Assembly (NCBI GenBank): GCA_036245525.1
Contig: BTPG01000004.1
Location: 156,338,046 to 156,402,045 of the forward strand
Length of the DNA: 64,000 nucleotides
Direction: 5' to 3'
DNA from: Semisulcospira habei
Taxonomy: Eukaryota; Mollusca; Gastropoda; Semisulcospiridae
Positions within the stretch are counted from its first letter, which is position 1, and each line of letters starts with the position of its first letter. The translations under genes and the position numbers were made by a program. Positions 55,701 to 64,000 of the stretch are shown in pieces. The notes beneath the pieces are model-generated. The model was not told where the DNA came from and ran no database searches. It saw nothing but the letters and a program-made list of their open reading frames with translations.

Positions 55701-56326
55701 TGTGAATGAACATGTGAGTTATTTGTATCAGCCAGGTTACGTGACGTTTCTCATTGATCCAATATGTTGTGTGTTTAGCAAGTGTTACGTTGGGACTTTT
55801 GTTTATTCAGAGTTCTTGTAAAAGAGTGGAAAAGACGGACGCCGAGACGTCGAGTCACAGGTGGGACCTACGTGAGGTCATCCCTCCAGCTCTTCTGAGA
55901 GTGAGTCTGACTGGGACCAAGACACCCAAGTCAAAACGAGAACTGAGTACCGGACGAGAACGAGGACGTCCGTGCCAAAGAGACAGGACGGCAATAAGCG
56001 TACGACGAAGGACTTTCACGCCTAGACGTGAGAAGGACCAACGTAACCAGGCAACAACATCAAACAGGTTGGAGGCAATGTGAGACTAAGACCTAGCCTG
56101 GCAAAGATATTGTGATACGTGTGTGTGTGATAATAGAACAGTGTACATAGTTGATAATCATTTAAGTCGTTCTTTTTCATTTATAGTGTATAAAGGTTAC
56201 TTTATAAAGGGAGCCCGTGTGTTGTGTTTTACCGCATGAATGCGCCCATCTGAGTCAGTGGCGGTGTATGCGTCTGTTGCGTGAGAGTCTGTGCGTACGA
56301 CTGTGGGCAAGTCTGCGTGCGTTACA
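55701..56326. other. Right flank of the CR1 within the TG...CA insertion, no gene
   Basis: Contains TATAAAG-type sequence at about 56,189-56,207 but no recognisable coding region. Confidence 0.4.
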
Positions 56327-56331
56327 TGGAC

Positions 56332-57537
56332 CAAGAGCTGGACCACGAACCTCCTCGTGCTTGCGACGGACCCTCCCCTGGAGCTTCCTACCCCTCCCAC
56401 GATGCTCAAGCAGCCCCGTCAGCAGCTCTTCCATCCGTGCCCGGAACGCCTCCGCCTACACGCTTGGAGGTTGTCCAGCAAGCCCTCGCCGCTAGAGGTT
56501 TCTCGGATGCTGCAGTGGCGGCAATTGCAGCAGCCCGCAGACTCTCTACAAGGAAGGTGTACGAAGGCAAGTGGAGGGTCTTTCAGACCTGGTGCGCCTC
56601 CCATGGACTCCCTCCCACTAACCTAGCCTCCCACCAACTGGCGGAGTTCTTCCTGTGGCTCTTCGACGACCAAGGCTTAGCCCCGGTCACCATCAAGGGC
56701 TACCGCGCTATGATCGCGGACACCTACCGCCACCTGAGTCTTCCGGACCCAGGCGCCTGCAAGGATCTGTCGGATTTGCTGGCTCACTTTGAACTCCGAC
56801 GTCCTGTTTCACGTTCCCTAGTACCCCGGTGGGATCTTGCCTGGGTACTGACGTGGTTGAATACGGACCGGTTTGAACCCCTCCCCTTGGCTCGGTTCTC
56901 AGATTTGACCCGGAAAACCTGTTTCCTTCTGGCTCTCGCTACAGCGTCCCGAGTCAGCGAGCTTCACACGCTCTCGATGCTCCCAGCCTGTTTGCAGTTT
57001 CGGTCCGACGGCTCTGCACAGCTTCTCCCCGATCCGTCTTTTCTGGCCAAGAACCGCCGCCCTGCGGCGGCCCCTCAGATGCTGACTATACGGCCCCTCC
57101 GTGGAGCGGACCTCTCCCCTGGATCGCGGCAACAGGATCTAGTGCGGGCGCTAAGGATTTACCTGCGCCGCTCTAAGCCGCAGCGCCGGGGGCGCTCGCG
57201 CCTCTTCCTACCTTTGTCCGCGGGCAGACACGACATCTCGGCCCAGACCGTGTCATCCTGGCTGCGGTGGGTGATTAGGTCAGCCTACCAGGACCTCTCC
57301 CCATGCGGCGCTAAGCTCTTACAAATCCGGGCGCATGAAGTGAGAGCAGTAGCCACCAGTCTAGACCTGGACCGCAACTGCTCGGTCAAAGATATTGTTA
57401 CAGCGGGTGGCTGGCGCTCAGACTCCACCTTCGCACGCTTTTACCTTAGAGATCTATCCGGCCAACGTGACTCCCTGGCACGAGTGGGCGACATCTCCGC
57501 TGCCCAGCACTCCCTCCGAGCGCCGCTGGCGTCTTAG
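56332..57537 (+). CDS. DIRS B tyrosine recombinase (about 400 aa, open)
   Basis: Integrase-type recombinase that would insert the circular DIRS DNA. The N-terminal DNA-binding part has LEVVQQALAARGFSDAA and AARRLSTRKVYEGKW. The catalytic part has RKTCFLLALATASRVSEL (first Arg, about residue 220), QIRAHEVRAVATSL (HxxR, about residue 345), TAGGWRSDSTFARFYLRDL (Trp at the fourth position and the nucleophile Tyr). The ATG at 56,326 is created by the insertion junction; the native start lies upstream and overlaps the RNase H frame, which stays open here to 56,626. The overlap is normal for DIRS. Expression is doubtful because the promoter side is cut off by 23 kb of insertions. Confidence 0.8.
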   Translation, partial: QELDHEPPRACDGPSPGASYPSHDAQAAPSAALPSVPGTPPPTRLEVVQQALAARGFSDAAVAAIAAARRLSTRKVYEGKWRVFQTWCASHGLPPTNLASHQLAEFFLWLFDDQGLAPVTIKGYRAMIADTYRHLSLPDPGACKDLSDLLAHFELRRPVSRSLVPRWDLAWVLTWLNTDRFEPLPLARFSDLTRKTCFLLALATASRVSELHTLSMLPACLQFRSDGSAQLLPDPSFLAKNRRPAAAPQMLTIRPLRGADLSPGSRQQDLVRALRIYLRRSKPQRRGRSRLFLPLSAGRHDISAQTVSSWLRWVIRSAYQDLSPCGAKLLQIRAHEVRAVATSLDLDRNCSVKDIVTAGGWRSDSTFARFYLRDLSGQRDSLARVGDISAAQHSLRAPLAS

Positions 57538-57639
57538 GTACGTCATAGCTGAAATCGTCGGGAGTTCTCTCTCGATGGGGCCGGCGGAGTGGTTGGGTTA
57601 CGGTTTAGGTACGGCACCCTCCGCCTGTTCGCCATCTTC

Positions 57640-57736
57640 CAGATAGTAATGCCATCGGTAATGTATTTTGAAAAAACAAATGAATTTTTTTTCTAAAATG
57701 TATTTTTTTGAAAAATACTTACCGATGGCATTACTC
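57640..57736 (+). other. DIRS B internal complementary region
   Basis: GTAATGCCATCGGTAATG and ACTTACCGATGGCATTACT face each other around an A/T-rich centre. The left half is the reverse complement of the element's left end (32,631-32,680) and the right half that of its right end (57,920-57,978). Confidence 0.85.
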
Positions 57737-57764
57737 GCACCTGCCCCGCTTGCCTCTTGTGGCT

Positions 57765-57978
57765 AAGTGTGAAACTGACGAGGTCGCCCTGTGCTCGCCG
57801 GTATAGGGTAGTAAGGGGAGGCCACCCGGGGCCCTAGTGCTTGGATCCCCGGTGTCTCCTCCCCAGTTGTGTGCTATACACAACTTTTGCTGAAATCTAT
57901 AGGCAATAGAGTGTATTCCAGATAGTAATGCCATCGGTAAGTATTTTTCAAAAAAATACATTTTAGAAAAAAAATTCA
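57765..57978 (+). repeat. DIRS B right terminal inverted repeat
   Basis: Reverse complement of 32,641-32,840 with few differences; ends in an A-run and ATTCATT as predicted by the internal complementary region. Confidence 0.85.
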
Positions 57979-58647
57979 TTTTTTAAAAAATTTTATTTTA
58001 TGAGTTACCCTTGAAGACGGTTTCACAACTACCTACTCTCCACTTATACCAATATTCTCTTACTGAATTTGTTTATTTGCTTTTACTTCTTGTGTACCGT
58101 GCTAAATGCTGGGTTTTTTTTCCGGGGTACTCCCTTTTTTCCCAGAGGTAGTCCTCAACTTGAAGGTGATATAAAGTTTGCCTTCTCGTTGGTGTTTAGC
58201 AGGCTCTGTGTATTAGACACTCAGCCTACTTCGTGCCCAAGGGTACTCCCCGTACATTCTCTTTCTATCTCTCTCTCTCTCTCTGGCCTCACATACACAC
58301 ATTTACTTTTGCTCGCTCCAGCGCGTGCTTACTCACACTCTTGTCTCTCGTGTTCAGTTTCTCTCCGAGTCTCTCTCTTATGATTTTTTCCTTGACGTCA
58401 TTTTTACTTTTTTGCGCACTTTTGTTCTTCCTTTTCTTTTCTTTTACGTCACCTCCTTCAGTTGCCACATTCCTTCCGCGAATGAAGATAAGTAGCAGCT
58501 AATCTCTCTGTTTGTTTGTCTATTTTGACAAAGGGTATTTACCCGAAATATTAATAAATTGTGTTGTACCCATCTTTTCTAAGCGTGTTTCTTTCTCCGT
58601 TGGGTACTTCTTTGCATTTTACACGCTTGGCAGTCACCTTTTGGTCT
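57979..58647 (+). other. Penelope 3' UTR and 3' end, right of DIRS B
   Basis: Non-coding. Ends with TTTTGACAAAGGGTATTTAC, AATAAATTGTGTTG and CTTTTCTAAGCGTGTTTC; a related 3' end is found inverted at 62,628-62,720. The reverse complement of 58,575-58,612 is the first part of the element at 30,278. Confidence 0.65.
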
Positions 58648-58653
58648 GGATTG

Positions 58654-58737
58654 CATGGTAATTCAAGGATAGTGTCAGATTTGCTTGGCAACATCAAGCA
58701 CAAAGCTAATCTGGCACTACCCTTGAATTATCATGGT
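58654..58737. mobile_element. Foldback MITE copy 2 (host of the Penelope insertion)
   Basis: The arms CATGGTAATTCAAGGATAGT and (reverse complement) CATGATAATTCAAGGGTAGT pair through GTCAGATT/AATCTGGC. Its first 13 bp are duplicated at 30,265-30,277 as part of the Penelope target duplication. Confidence 0.7.
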
Positions 58738-59137
58738 CACTCCATCTACTACAACTGGTACTCAGTCGTTAGAAGACACCTCCAAAATTTGGGAAGTGCA
58801 TTCATGGTATTAAATGGGTTAAAGAAAACTGTTGTTTGGTAAACAAGAGGATCTCACTCATGGATGAAAATGTTTAATCTTGAAAAATCTGCTTTGAACA
58901 TGAACGGACCACCAAAGCAGCACAGAAATTCAATATACCTATGCACGTCAGTCTGCTTGGCACACCAAAACGTCCTCTGACAGCAACTGCGACCAACTCA
59001 GTGACCAAAAAAAAAAAAAGATTAGCTTAATTGTCTGACAGAAACCGATAGAAATCTGATGTGATATAAAACAATTTTTTTTTTAAAAAACACCGCCGTG
59101 TGTGTGTAATGACTGCATAACAATCACCTGCTTCCAT
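58738..59137 (+). other. Intron or transposon interior, nothing recognised
   Basis: Short A- and T-runs, no ORF of interest. CACCTCCAAAATTTGGGAAG at 58,778 resembles 62,187-62,200. Confidence 0.4.
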
Positions 59138-59503
59138 TTACTGTTTTCTTTTCATGACAGGTGGCATGACTGAGTAGAACACAGGTGACACTAGTGTCAT
59201 GTGTTCTGTCATGAGTGATTTGAGCTTCTCCGCTTCCTTGTGTAAGCCATATGTCCTGCTCTTTAGAATGTTTATTGTTGCGTGCGTCTCTTCACCTCCC
59301 TGCTCACGATGGAGTGCCAGTCCAAAGCCCCATTGTGCGATAAAGTCTGCACAGTGGCATTCAAGTATGTGCTGTTTTGGGATTATGTTTACTGCTGGAA
59401 AGTTGGTTCTAATATAGTTGTCAATGCTGTTTTTGATTTGTTTATGTGAATCATCCTTGTGAACTTTGGAATACAGTTCATTTACATTGATGCAAACTCT
59501 CAC
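59138..59503 (-). pseudogene. Fragment of a multicopy metazoan protein of unknown function, possibly transposon-derived
   Basis: 121 codons open on the minus strand, with ILECHCADFIAQWGFGLAL, HREQGGEETHATINILKSR and KLKSLMTEHMTLVSP. I recall the pattern WGFGL...GEQGGE.IH as typical of uncharacterised, highly repeated proteins in invertebrate genomes, but cannot name the family. It lies between the two arms of the long inverted repeat, which would suit a DNA-transposon gene. No start-to-end protein is present. Confidence 0.4.
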
Positions 59504-59556
59504 ATAAACATACGTTACGACTGATAATAGGTCCTATAGCTAGAAAGGGACTAAAC

Positions 59557-59670
59557 AAAAAGTCATGTTCATTTAGCAAGCACTCCGACATCACAAAAAG
59601 TCACATTCATTTAGCAAGCACTCCGACATCACAAAAAGTCACATTCATTTAGCAAGCACTCCGACGTCAC
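59557..59670 (+). repeat. 38-bp tandem repeat, three copies
   Basis: Three nearly identical units starting AAAAAGTCA and containing ATTTAGCAAGCACTCCGACA. Confidence 0.9.
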
Positions 59671-60043
59671 AAAAGCAGAAAACGCACATGAGAGTATGAC
59701 TGTCACATATTCCCGTGACTGACTGCCTGAATGTTTTTATCCCACTAAAAACCTTGCAACAAGAATCTCTATTTGTGGATGAAACTAATGCTAATAGCAA
59801 GGAATGCGGCATCCTGGATACCACTTGTCTTCTGGCTATCGTCTATCAGTGTTCTCATTAATCCCTTCTCTGCTCCCACCTCTCGGCCTCTTACAAACAA
59901 GACCATTAATTTTAGTGTCAGTGGGCCGTGTGTCTGCAGTCTTGTTAACTATGAACAAAGAATGTAATGTCTGACTAAGTGCTTTGCTATAGATGGACAT
60001 TACTAAAAGACTTAATGAAGTACATGAAAAAAATGATAACATT
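59671..60043 (+). other. No feature recognised
   Basis: Unique-looking intron or transposon interior without coding signal. Confidence 0.4.
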
Positions 60044-61085
60044 GATCCGTGCTACTGCTTCGTGCCTGTGACTGAGAGTACTGGCACTAACAGTGACCTC
60101 ATCTCCGGCCTCTTTCACGGTATCTCTGATCTGGTAAGTCATACTTTAGGCATGTTACTTCTAGCATATAATAATAATAATTACGGTATTTATAATGCGC
60201 TTATCTTATAATAATTATAACTCTAAGCGCGCACTCACAACTCGCGCACACGCATGCGCACGCTTTAGACAATGACTCGCGTTCCACAAATAGTGAAAAT
60301 ACATTACGACGGTCAGCTTGGGGTGGGGAGTGTGGTGATATAGTGCTAGAACTGTTGAAAGAGGTAAGTTTTGAGGGCGGACTGGAAAGAGGAGAGAGAG
60401 TGTTTCTGACGGAGAGAGAGTGGGAGAGTGTTCCAGGTGGATGGACCGTAGACGAAGAAGGATCGGGGGGCCGAAAGTGCTGACTTTGGTGCGGGGGATG
60501 AGGAGGCGGAGAAGGTCAGAGGCGGAGCGGAGGGAGCGGAAAGGAGTGTAGGGGTGAAGTAAGTTGGAGAGATAGGTAGGAGCGTAGTTGTTCAGGGATT
60601 TGTAGCAGAGACAGAATCTATTGGATGCGTTGGGGGATGGGGAGCCAGTGAAGGAGCTTGAGCAGGGGAGTGATGTGGTCGGATATACAAGTCCGTTTTG
60701 ATGTAGTTTGTATTGTATTTGTGTTATTGATGTTGGAACTTCATCTATTTTGTAAAAAAAAATCAACACAGACAGTGAAATCTGTTCTTTTCTCTTTATT
60801 TCCACCTTATCCTGCTGGCTACTGGTTTGTCACAACTATAGTGTGTTTGGTGTTGGTGTGTTGGGCAGAATGTCCGCTTTTAAACAAACAAAGTTTTGCA
60901 TCACACACTTGAACGGTAAATAAAAAATTCATGAAAAACAAAAGGTAGTCATTTTCCCTGCTGTACTGTGCTTATCAGGAAGCCCGCTTATCAACTAGCC
61001 TGACAGCTGAGAGACTCGCTGCCTCAGCGCGCCAGCACCACCTGTGACCCAGTTTTTTAGCTGGCCTGAAACAAACTAAGTGGCC
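60044..61085 (-). repeat. Right copy of the long inverted repeat, with a LINE fragment inside
   Basis: Reverse complement of 29,609-30,144. The match is interrupted at 60,162-60,690 by a LINE fragment and resumes at AAGTCCGTTTTGATG. Confidence 0.65.
60162..60690 (-). mobile_element. L2/CR1-like LINE 3' fragment
   Basis: Minus strand encodes the typical ORF2 C-terminus: LCYKSLNNYAPTYLSNLLHP, RSLRSASDLLRLLIPRTK and a LSLLFPVRPQNLPL block (frameshifted), followed by an (ATT)n-like 3' tail at 60,162-60,180. Truncated on the 5' side. Confidence 0.75.
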
Positions 61086-61097
61086 GATCTGAAACAG

Positions 61098-61260
61098 CAG
61101 TGGTGTGTCGGGGCTGAATAGGTTAAAATGAGGATTTCATCCCAAAGTCTGCCATATTGTTTGGAGCTCACATGGGTTTTTCAGTGGTGTGTCAGGGCTG
61201 AATAGGTTAAAATGAGGATCCCAAAGTCTACCATATTGTTTGGAGCTCACATGGGTTTTT
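61098..61260 (+). repeat. ~84-bp tandem duplication
   Basis: CAGTGGTGTGTCGGGGCTGA starts at 61,098 and, with small changes, at 61,182; both copies include TTGTTTGGAGCTCACATGGG. Confidence 0.85.
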
Positions 61261-62339
61261 CTTTGAGGAACATTCAGAGTTGTTGATATTTTTAAAGCTA
61301 GTCAGTAGTCTCCTTCTGATCCATTTCCCTCCTCTCTAACCCAACCTCTGATCAGAGCACACAAATAAAGACGGACACATGGCGCTTCCTGTTATTAGTA
61401 TGCTCTGTGGGTTGATGTAGCGACAGTAATTCTGAAGAAGAAGAATAGTATGAGTAGCAAAATGACATCACTGTAAGCTTCATATCATGGCGTCGCTAGT
61501 CCCACAATGCTGTGTACACAGTGACAAATTTGACGTTTCACGCCACTCGTCCAAAAGGCACACAAGGGTGTCTTCCACACAGCCTCTTCCAGGGCTGACT
61601 GTTTGATGGGAGTACATGTATATAGTGGCTCCAAAACTTGCAAAAATGAATTAATTATTGTTAAAAAAAAGTTGAAGAGGCACAACGCTGGATCACGAAC
61701 TCATTCAATATCTCCCTTTAATCTAGCTGTATGCAAAATATCTAGTAAGAATAAGAAAAATTATGCACTCAAATGCGGATCAACCGGTTTTGTGGAACAT
61801 GTTTTCTCAATAATGTGTATTCTAATTAAAAAATAAAAAACTGCCTCGAGATAATTCTTTTAAAGACAGAATCCTGAAGTTTCAAGCTTGTCTGTCCACA
61901 AACACAGGCTCTAGTCACTTTCACACACACACACACACACGACACTTTTGGGTGCTAGATCTGCGTTCAACAGCAATGCTAGTGTAGCTAGACATGACAA
62001 TTTTATCTTGTTACTACACTGTTACAGTGTGATGCCTGCCCACCAAGGTTATCGCGTACTAAGTGTTGAACGTGCTGAGGCCAGCTCCATTTAAAAGTTT
62101 ACTGTATTTAAAGTATGGTAAACAAAAACGCAACTAGATGACATAGGCAGCAGCTACAGGTAACTGCAACAGGTACATAGTCTTTAGGTGACACCTCCAA
62201 ACTTTGCAAATGTGGCCTGGAAGTTAAATGGGTTAAAGGTCAGCTCTCAAATTTGGGAAGTTTGACCTTTAAGTGTCAAAGAAGTGTCTAGAGCTCCATA
62301 CAGATGGTTTCATCTACATCTGCTTGATACATGTGACAG
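61261..62339 (+). other. Intron segment paralogous to 9,490-10,780 and 28,580-28,760
   Basis: Shares ordered blocks with the split segments around DIRS C: GAACATTCAGAGTTGTT, ATTCTGAAGAAGAA, TAGCTAGACATGAC and the TTTACTGTATTT palindrome. Short CA tract at 61,925. Ends in a TGTGACAG acceptor. Confidence 0.5.
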
Positions 62340-62479
62340 GCGGAGAAGAAAGCTGCCAGTGATGATGATGATGAATACGAGGACCCAGATGAGCTGCCGT
62401 TTTGCTGTATCTGCACAGAAGATGCCACAATTCGCTGCCGAGACTGTGATATGGATCTCTACTGTGCCAGATGTTTCAG
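62340..62479 (+). CDS. ZFYVE19: ZFYVE19/ANCHR C-terminal cysteine-rich exon
   Basis: 140 bp between TGTGACAG| and TTTCAG|GTTTGT. It reads [20 protein letters not shown], then [16 protein letters not shown] and [11 protein letters not shown]: an acidic stretch followed by a CxxC...CxxC...CxxC zinc motif. This arrangement (CCIC.EDA..RC..CD.DL.CARCFR) is the conserved C-terminus of ZFYVE19 (ANCHR), an abscission-checkpoint regulator that works with VPS4 and CHMP4C. The exon starts in phase 0, compatible with the exon at 29,046, and ends after two bases of the last Arg codon. The remaining C-terminal exon is outside the window or unrecognised. Confidence 0.7.
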
Positions 62480-62627
62480 GTTTGTAAGGTTGAGATTTTA
62501 AATTACGAAGTTTTAATTTTTTATGTTGAATTTTTCATTCTTGTTTAATTTTTCATGAAATTGTTAATACGAAATCCAGACTGAAAAAGATGTCTGGCAA
62601 GCATGTAAAAATGCAGAGAAAGAAATG

Positions 62628-62720
62628 AAGAAAGAAACATGCTTAGAAAAGACAGTTACAACACAATTTATTGATATTTCAAAAGCCTTTTTTCAAAATA
62701 GACAAACAATTAGATAGATG
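62628..62720 (-). mobile_element. Penelope-like 3' end fragment
   Basis: Reverse complement matches 58,510-58,605 (GTTTCTTTCTT, CTTTTCTAAGCATG, AATAAATTGTGTTG, TATTTTG). Confidence 0.6.
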
Positions 62721-62925
62721 GATACTGTTTATTGCCATTTGCCTTAAGAACATAAAGCATAGAAATGTGTGTTGGTGTTGTTACAAATACAAACATCACA
62801 GTCAACAATAAAAATAATGAATACTCTATCACAAAAATCCAATGCTCTACACACACTGTCAAAACTTTAAAACTAAACAACTAATCTCACAAACCAATAC
62901 GTACCCATTCACACACCCATGCTCA

Positions 62926-62992
<67 letters not shown>

Positions 62993-63130
62993 ACACCACA
63001 CACGCCTATTAATCTAAGAAGTCTAAATTATTTAAAGGTATATCATTTAAAATGAAAACAGAATATCATAGAGTAAATATGTCACTAATTTAGTGATCAC
63101 AGTCGGGTGTAAATATCATAAGACTAGGCT
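62721..63130 (+). other. Non-coding with a (CT)n(CA)n microsatellite
   Basis: CT repeats then CA repeats at about 62,927-62,995. A TAGATAGATGGA tail at 62,711-62,723 may be the end of another minus-strand LINE; not resolved. Confidence 0.5.
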
Positions 63131-64000
63131 AATACTGATTTACAAGAGTTGTGTAATGAGTTGGCAGAACCACTTTGCACTTTATTTACAGTTTCTCTTA
63201 AATCAGGTATTGTACCACAAGATTGGCGAACCGCAGAGGTAAGTGCTATTTAAAAAAAAGTTCTAGGTCAGATGCAGGAAACTACAGACCAGTAAGTTTA
63301 ACATGTATTGTATGTAACGTTTTAGAGTCTATAGTCCGAGATGAGATGGTTAATCATTTTACTGTGAATAATATGTACACTAAATGCCAACATGGTTTCA
63401 GAAAATAAAACCGATCATGTGTTACTCAATTACTACAGGTTATGGATGATATAACTTCCTTACTTGACAACAAAAAAACGGTTGACATCATATACTTGGA
63501 CTTTAGAAAAGCAGTTGACACTGTTCCTCATGAAAGGCTTCTTCAGAAGCTAGAGGCCTATGGTGTATGTGGAAACATTTCCAACTGGATAAGAAGTTTC
63601 TAACGTGAAAGAGAGCAAGTGGTGAAGGTTGGAAACACAATATCGGACAAAATAAAGGTGCTGAGCGGTATGCCTGGAGGAAGCATCCTAGGACCTATAT
63701 TATTTACCATATTTATAAATGACTTGCCAGACTGTGTTAATAGCATGTGCCAAATATTTACAGACGATACTAAAATCTATAATGAATCGAGCAATAAAGA
63801 CGTGTTGCAGTATGATTTAGATCACTTGCAAGAGTGGTCTGACACATGGGATTTGCATTTTAATGTAGAGAAATGTAAGGTCTTGCATGCTGGAACGAAT
63901 AATCCTGAACATGATTACTTGATGAAAGTGAACAGCGACAGTAAAAAGGTGGTATCTTGTGAGGAGGAAAGAGACTTAGGTGTTGTTTTTGATAAAGTTC
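63130..64000 (+). pseudogene. CR1/L2-like LINE reverse transcriptase, broken, runs off the window
   Basis: Blocks: GIVPQDWRTAEVSAI (about 63,210), SDAGNYRPVSLTCIVCNVLE (about 63,275), DIIYLDFRKAVDTVPHERLL (motif A, about 63,485), VLSGMPGGSILGPILF (PQG of motif B read as PGG), FTDDTKIY (FADD box with Ala to Thr, about 63,760) and EERDLGVVFDK at the end. Breaks: a 1-bp shift at about 63,250, TAA at about 63,406, TAA at about 63,601. Inactive. Confidence 0.8.

Larger units (their letters stand above)
49317..56326. mobile_element. 7.0-kb insertion with TG...CA ends, possible solo LTR carrying a CR1
   Basis: Starts TGTGATGAAG, ends GTGCGTTACA, and is flanked by TGGAC (49,312-49,316 and 56,327-56,331). 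Alignment with element C (26,957-27,000) shows the DIRS sequence is continuous without it. Most of the interior is a minus-strand CR1 (49,844-about 55,700), leaving about 0.5 kb on the left and 0.6 kb on the right with no coding content. Solo LTR is a reasonable reading; the two ends are not inverted repeats of each other. Confidence 0.5.
32631..57978 (+). mobile_element. DIRS-type retroelement B, nested with two LINEs and a 7-kb insertion
   Basis: The terminal inverted repeats (32,631-32,840 and 57,765-57,978) match each other almost exactly. Segments: gag 33,144-34,691 and 40,706-41,672; RT 41,673-42,263 and 48,109-48,640; RNase H 48,676-49,030; recombinase 56,332-57,537; internal complementary region 57,640-57,736. 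The insertions are LINE copy 3, LINE copy 4 and 49,317-56,326. Without them it is about 6.5 kb. It is the best-preserved DIRS here: catalytic motifs of RT, RNase H and recombinase are all present. Confidence 0.88.
30278..58647 (+). mobile_element. Penelope-like element, nested with a SINE-like copy and DIRS B
   Basis: RT plus GIY-YIG ORF (30,330-32,014), 3' UTR to 32,630, then the DIRS B insertion, then 3' UTR from 57,979. A ~19-21 bp target duplication containing CATGGTAATTCAA flanks it (30,257-30,277 and 58,648-58,666) inside a foldback MITE. The first ~38 bp (from 30,278) are the inverted copy of 58,575-58,612, an arrangement common in Penelope insertions. 5'-truncated: the N-terminal RT motifs are missing. 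Confidence 0.75.

Noticed and set aside
49317..56326. Full LTR retrotransposon with two LTRs
   Set aside because: The left 0.5 kb and right 0.6 kb do not resemble each other and there is no gag-pol; the interior is a CR1. Solo LTR or another TG...CA element is the better reading.
56332..57537. Horizontally acquired bacterial or phage integrase
   Set aside because: Motifs, overlap with RNase H and flanking inverted repeats match eukaryotic DIRS recombinases.
58069..58502. Hydrophobic ORFs at 58,069-58,502
   Set aside because: They translate CT-rich and T-rich Penelope 3' UTR; the apparent membrane segments are compositional.

Overview
This is a eukaryotic nuclear window, almost certainly from a lophotrochozoan animal and most likely a mollusc. 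It contains two spliced-looking exons of one host gene, retrotransposons of the I/Nimb-like, CR1, RTE, Penelope and DIRS types, and short interspersed copies ending in a GTTAAG plus (AATC)n tail of the kind common in molluscs. The species assignment is inference; nothing here looks bacterial.

The only recognisable host gene is on the + strand. A 135-bp exon (29,046-29,180) is followed in matching phase by a 140-bp exon (62,340-62,479) that encodes the C-terminal cysteine-rich motif of ZFYVE19/ANCHR. Almost everything between them, and most of 1-28,600, is nested mobile DNA.

Layout. 1-2,600: 5'-truncated RTE-type LINE (-). 2,600-9,456: decayed DIRS-type tyrosine-recombinase retroelement A (+), with a 0.86-kb insertion, a MITE, and two arrays of structured palindromes. 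10,036-10,575: left end of another DIRS element. 10,780-28,575: DIRS element C (+), interrupted by two near-full-length LINEs (12,972-18,146 and 19,927-26,283). 30,278-58,647: Penelope-like element. In its 3' UTR sits DIRS element B (32,631-57,978), which is itself interrupted by two more copies of the same LINE (34,692-40,691 and 42,264-48,092) and by a 7-kb TG...CA insertion that contains a CR1 element (-). 58,650-62,340: intron with a foldback MITE, a ~500-bp inverted repeat pair, and LINE debris. 63,130-64,000: start of a CR1/L2-like LINE (+).

B and C, read without their insertions, are ~6.2-6.5 kb and keep the DIRS plan: inverted terminal repeats, gag-like ORF, RT/RNase H, tyrosine recombinase, and an internal complementary region that joins copies of both termini. 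The four LINE copies are very similar (CCHC gag ORF1; endonuclease-RT-RNase H ORF2), have 11-17 bp target duplications, and all lie in DIRS elements in the same orientation; none has an intact ORF2.

Most notable: (1) the first 81 nt of all four LINE copies fold as a candidate HDV-like self-cleaving ribozyme whose predicted cleavage site is the element's first base; (2) DIRS A carries an array of alternating hairpins whose stems covary while an 11-nt loop is constant, repeated in a second place inside its recombinase gene; (3) DIRS B, and less clearly C, carry unrelated palindrome-rich repeats at the same position.
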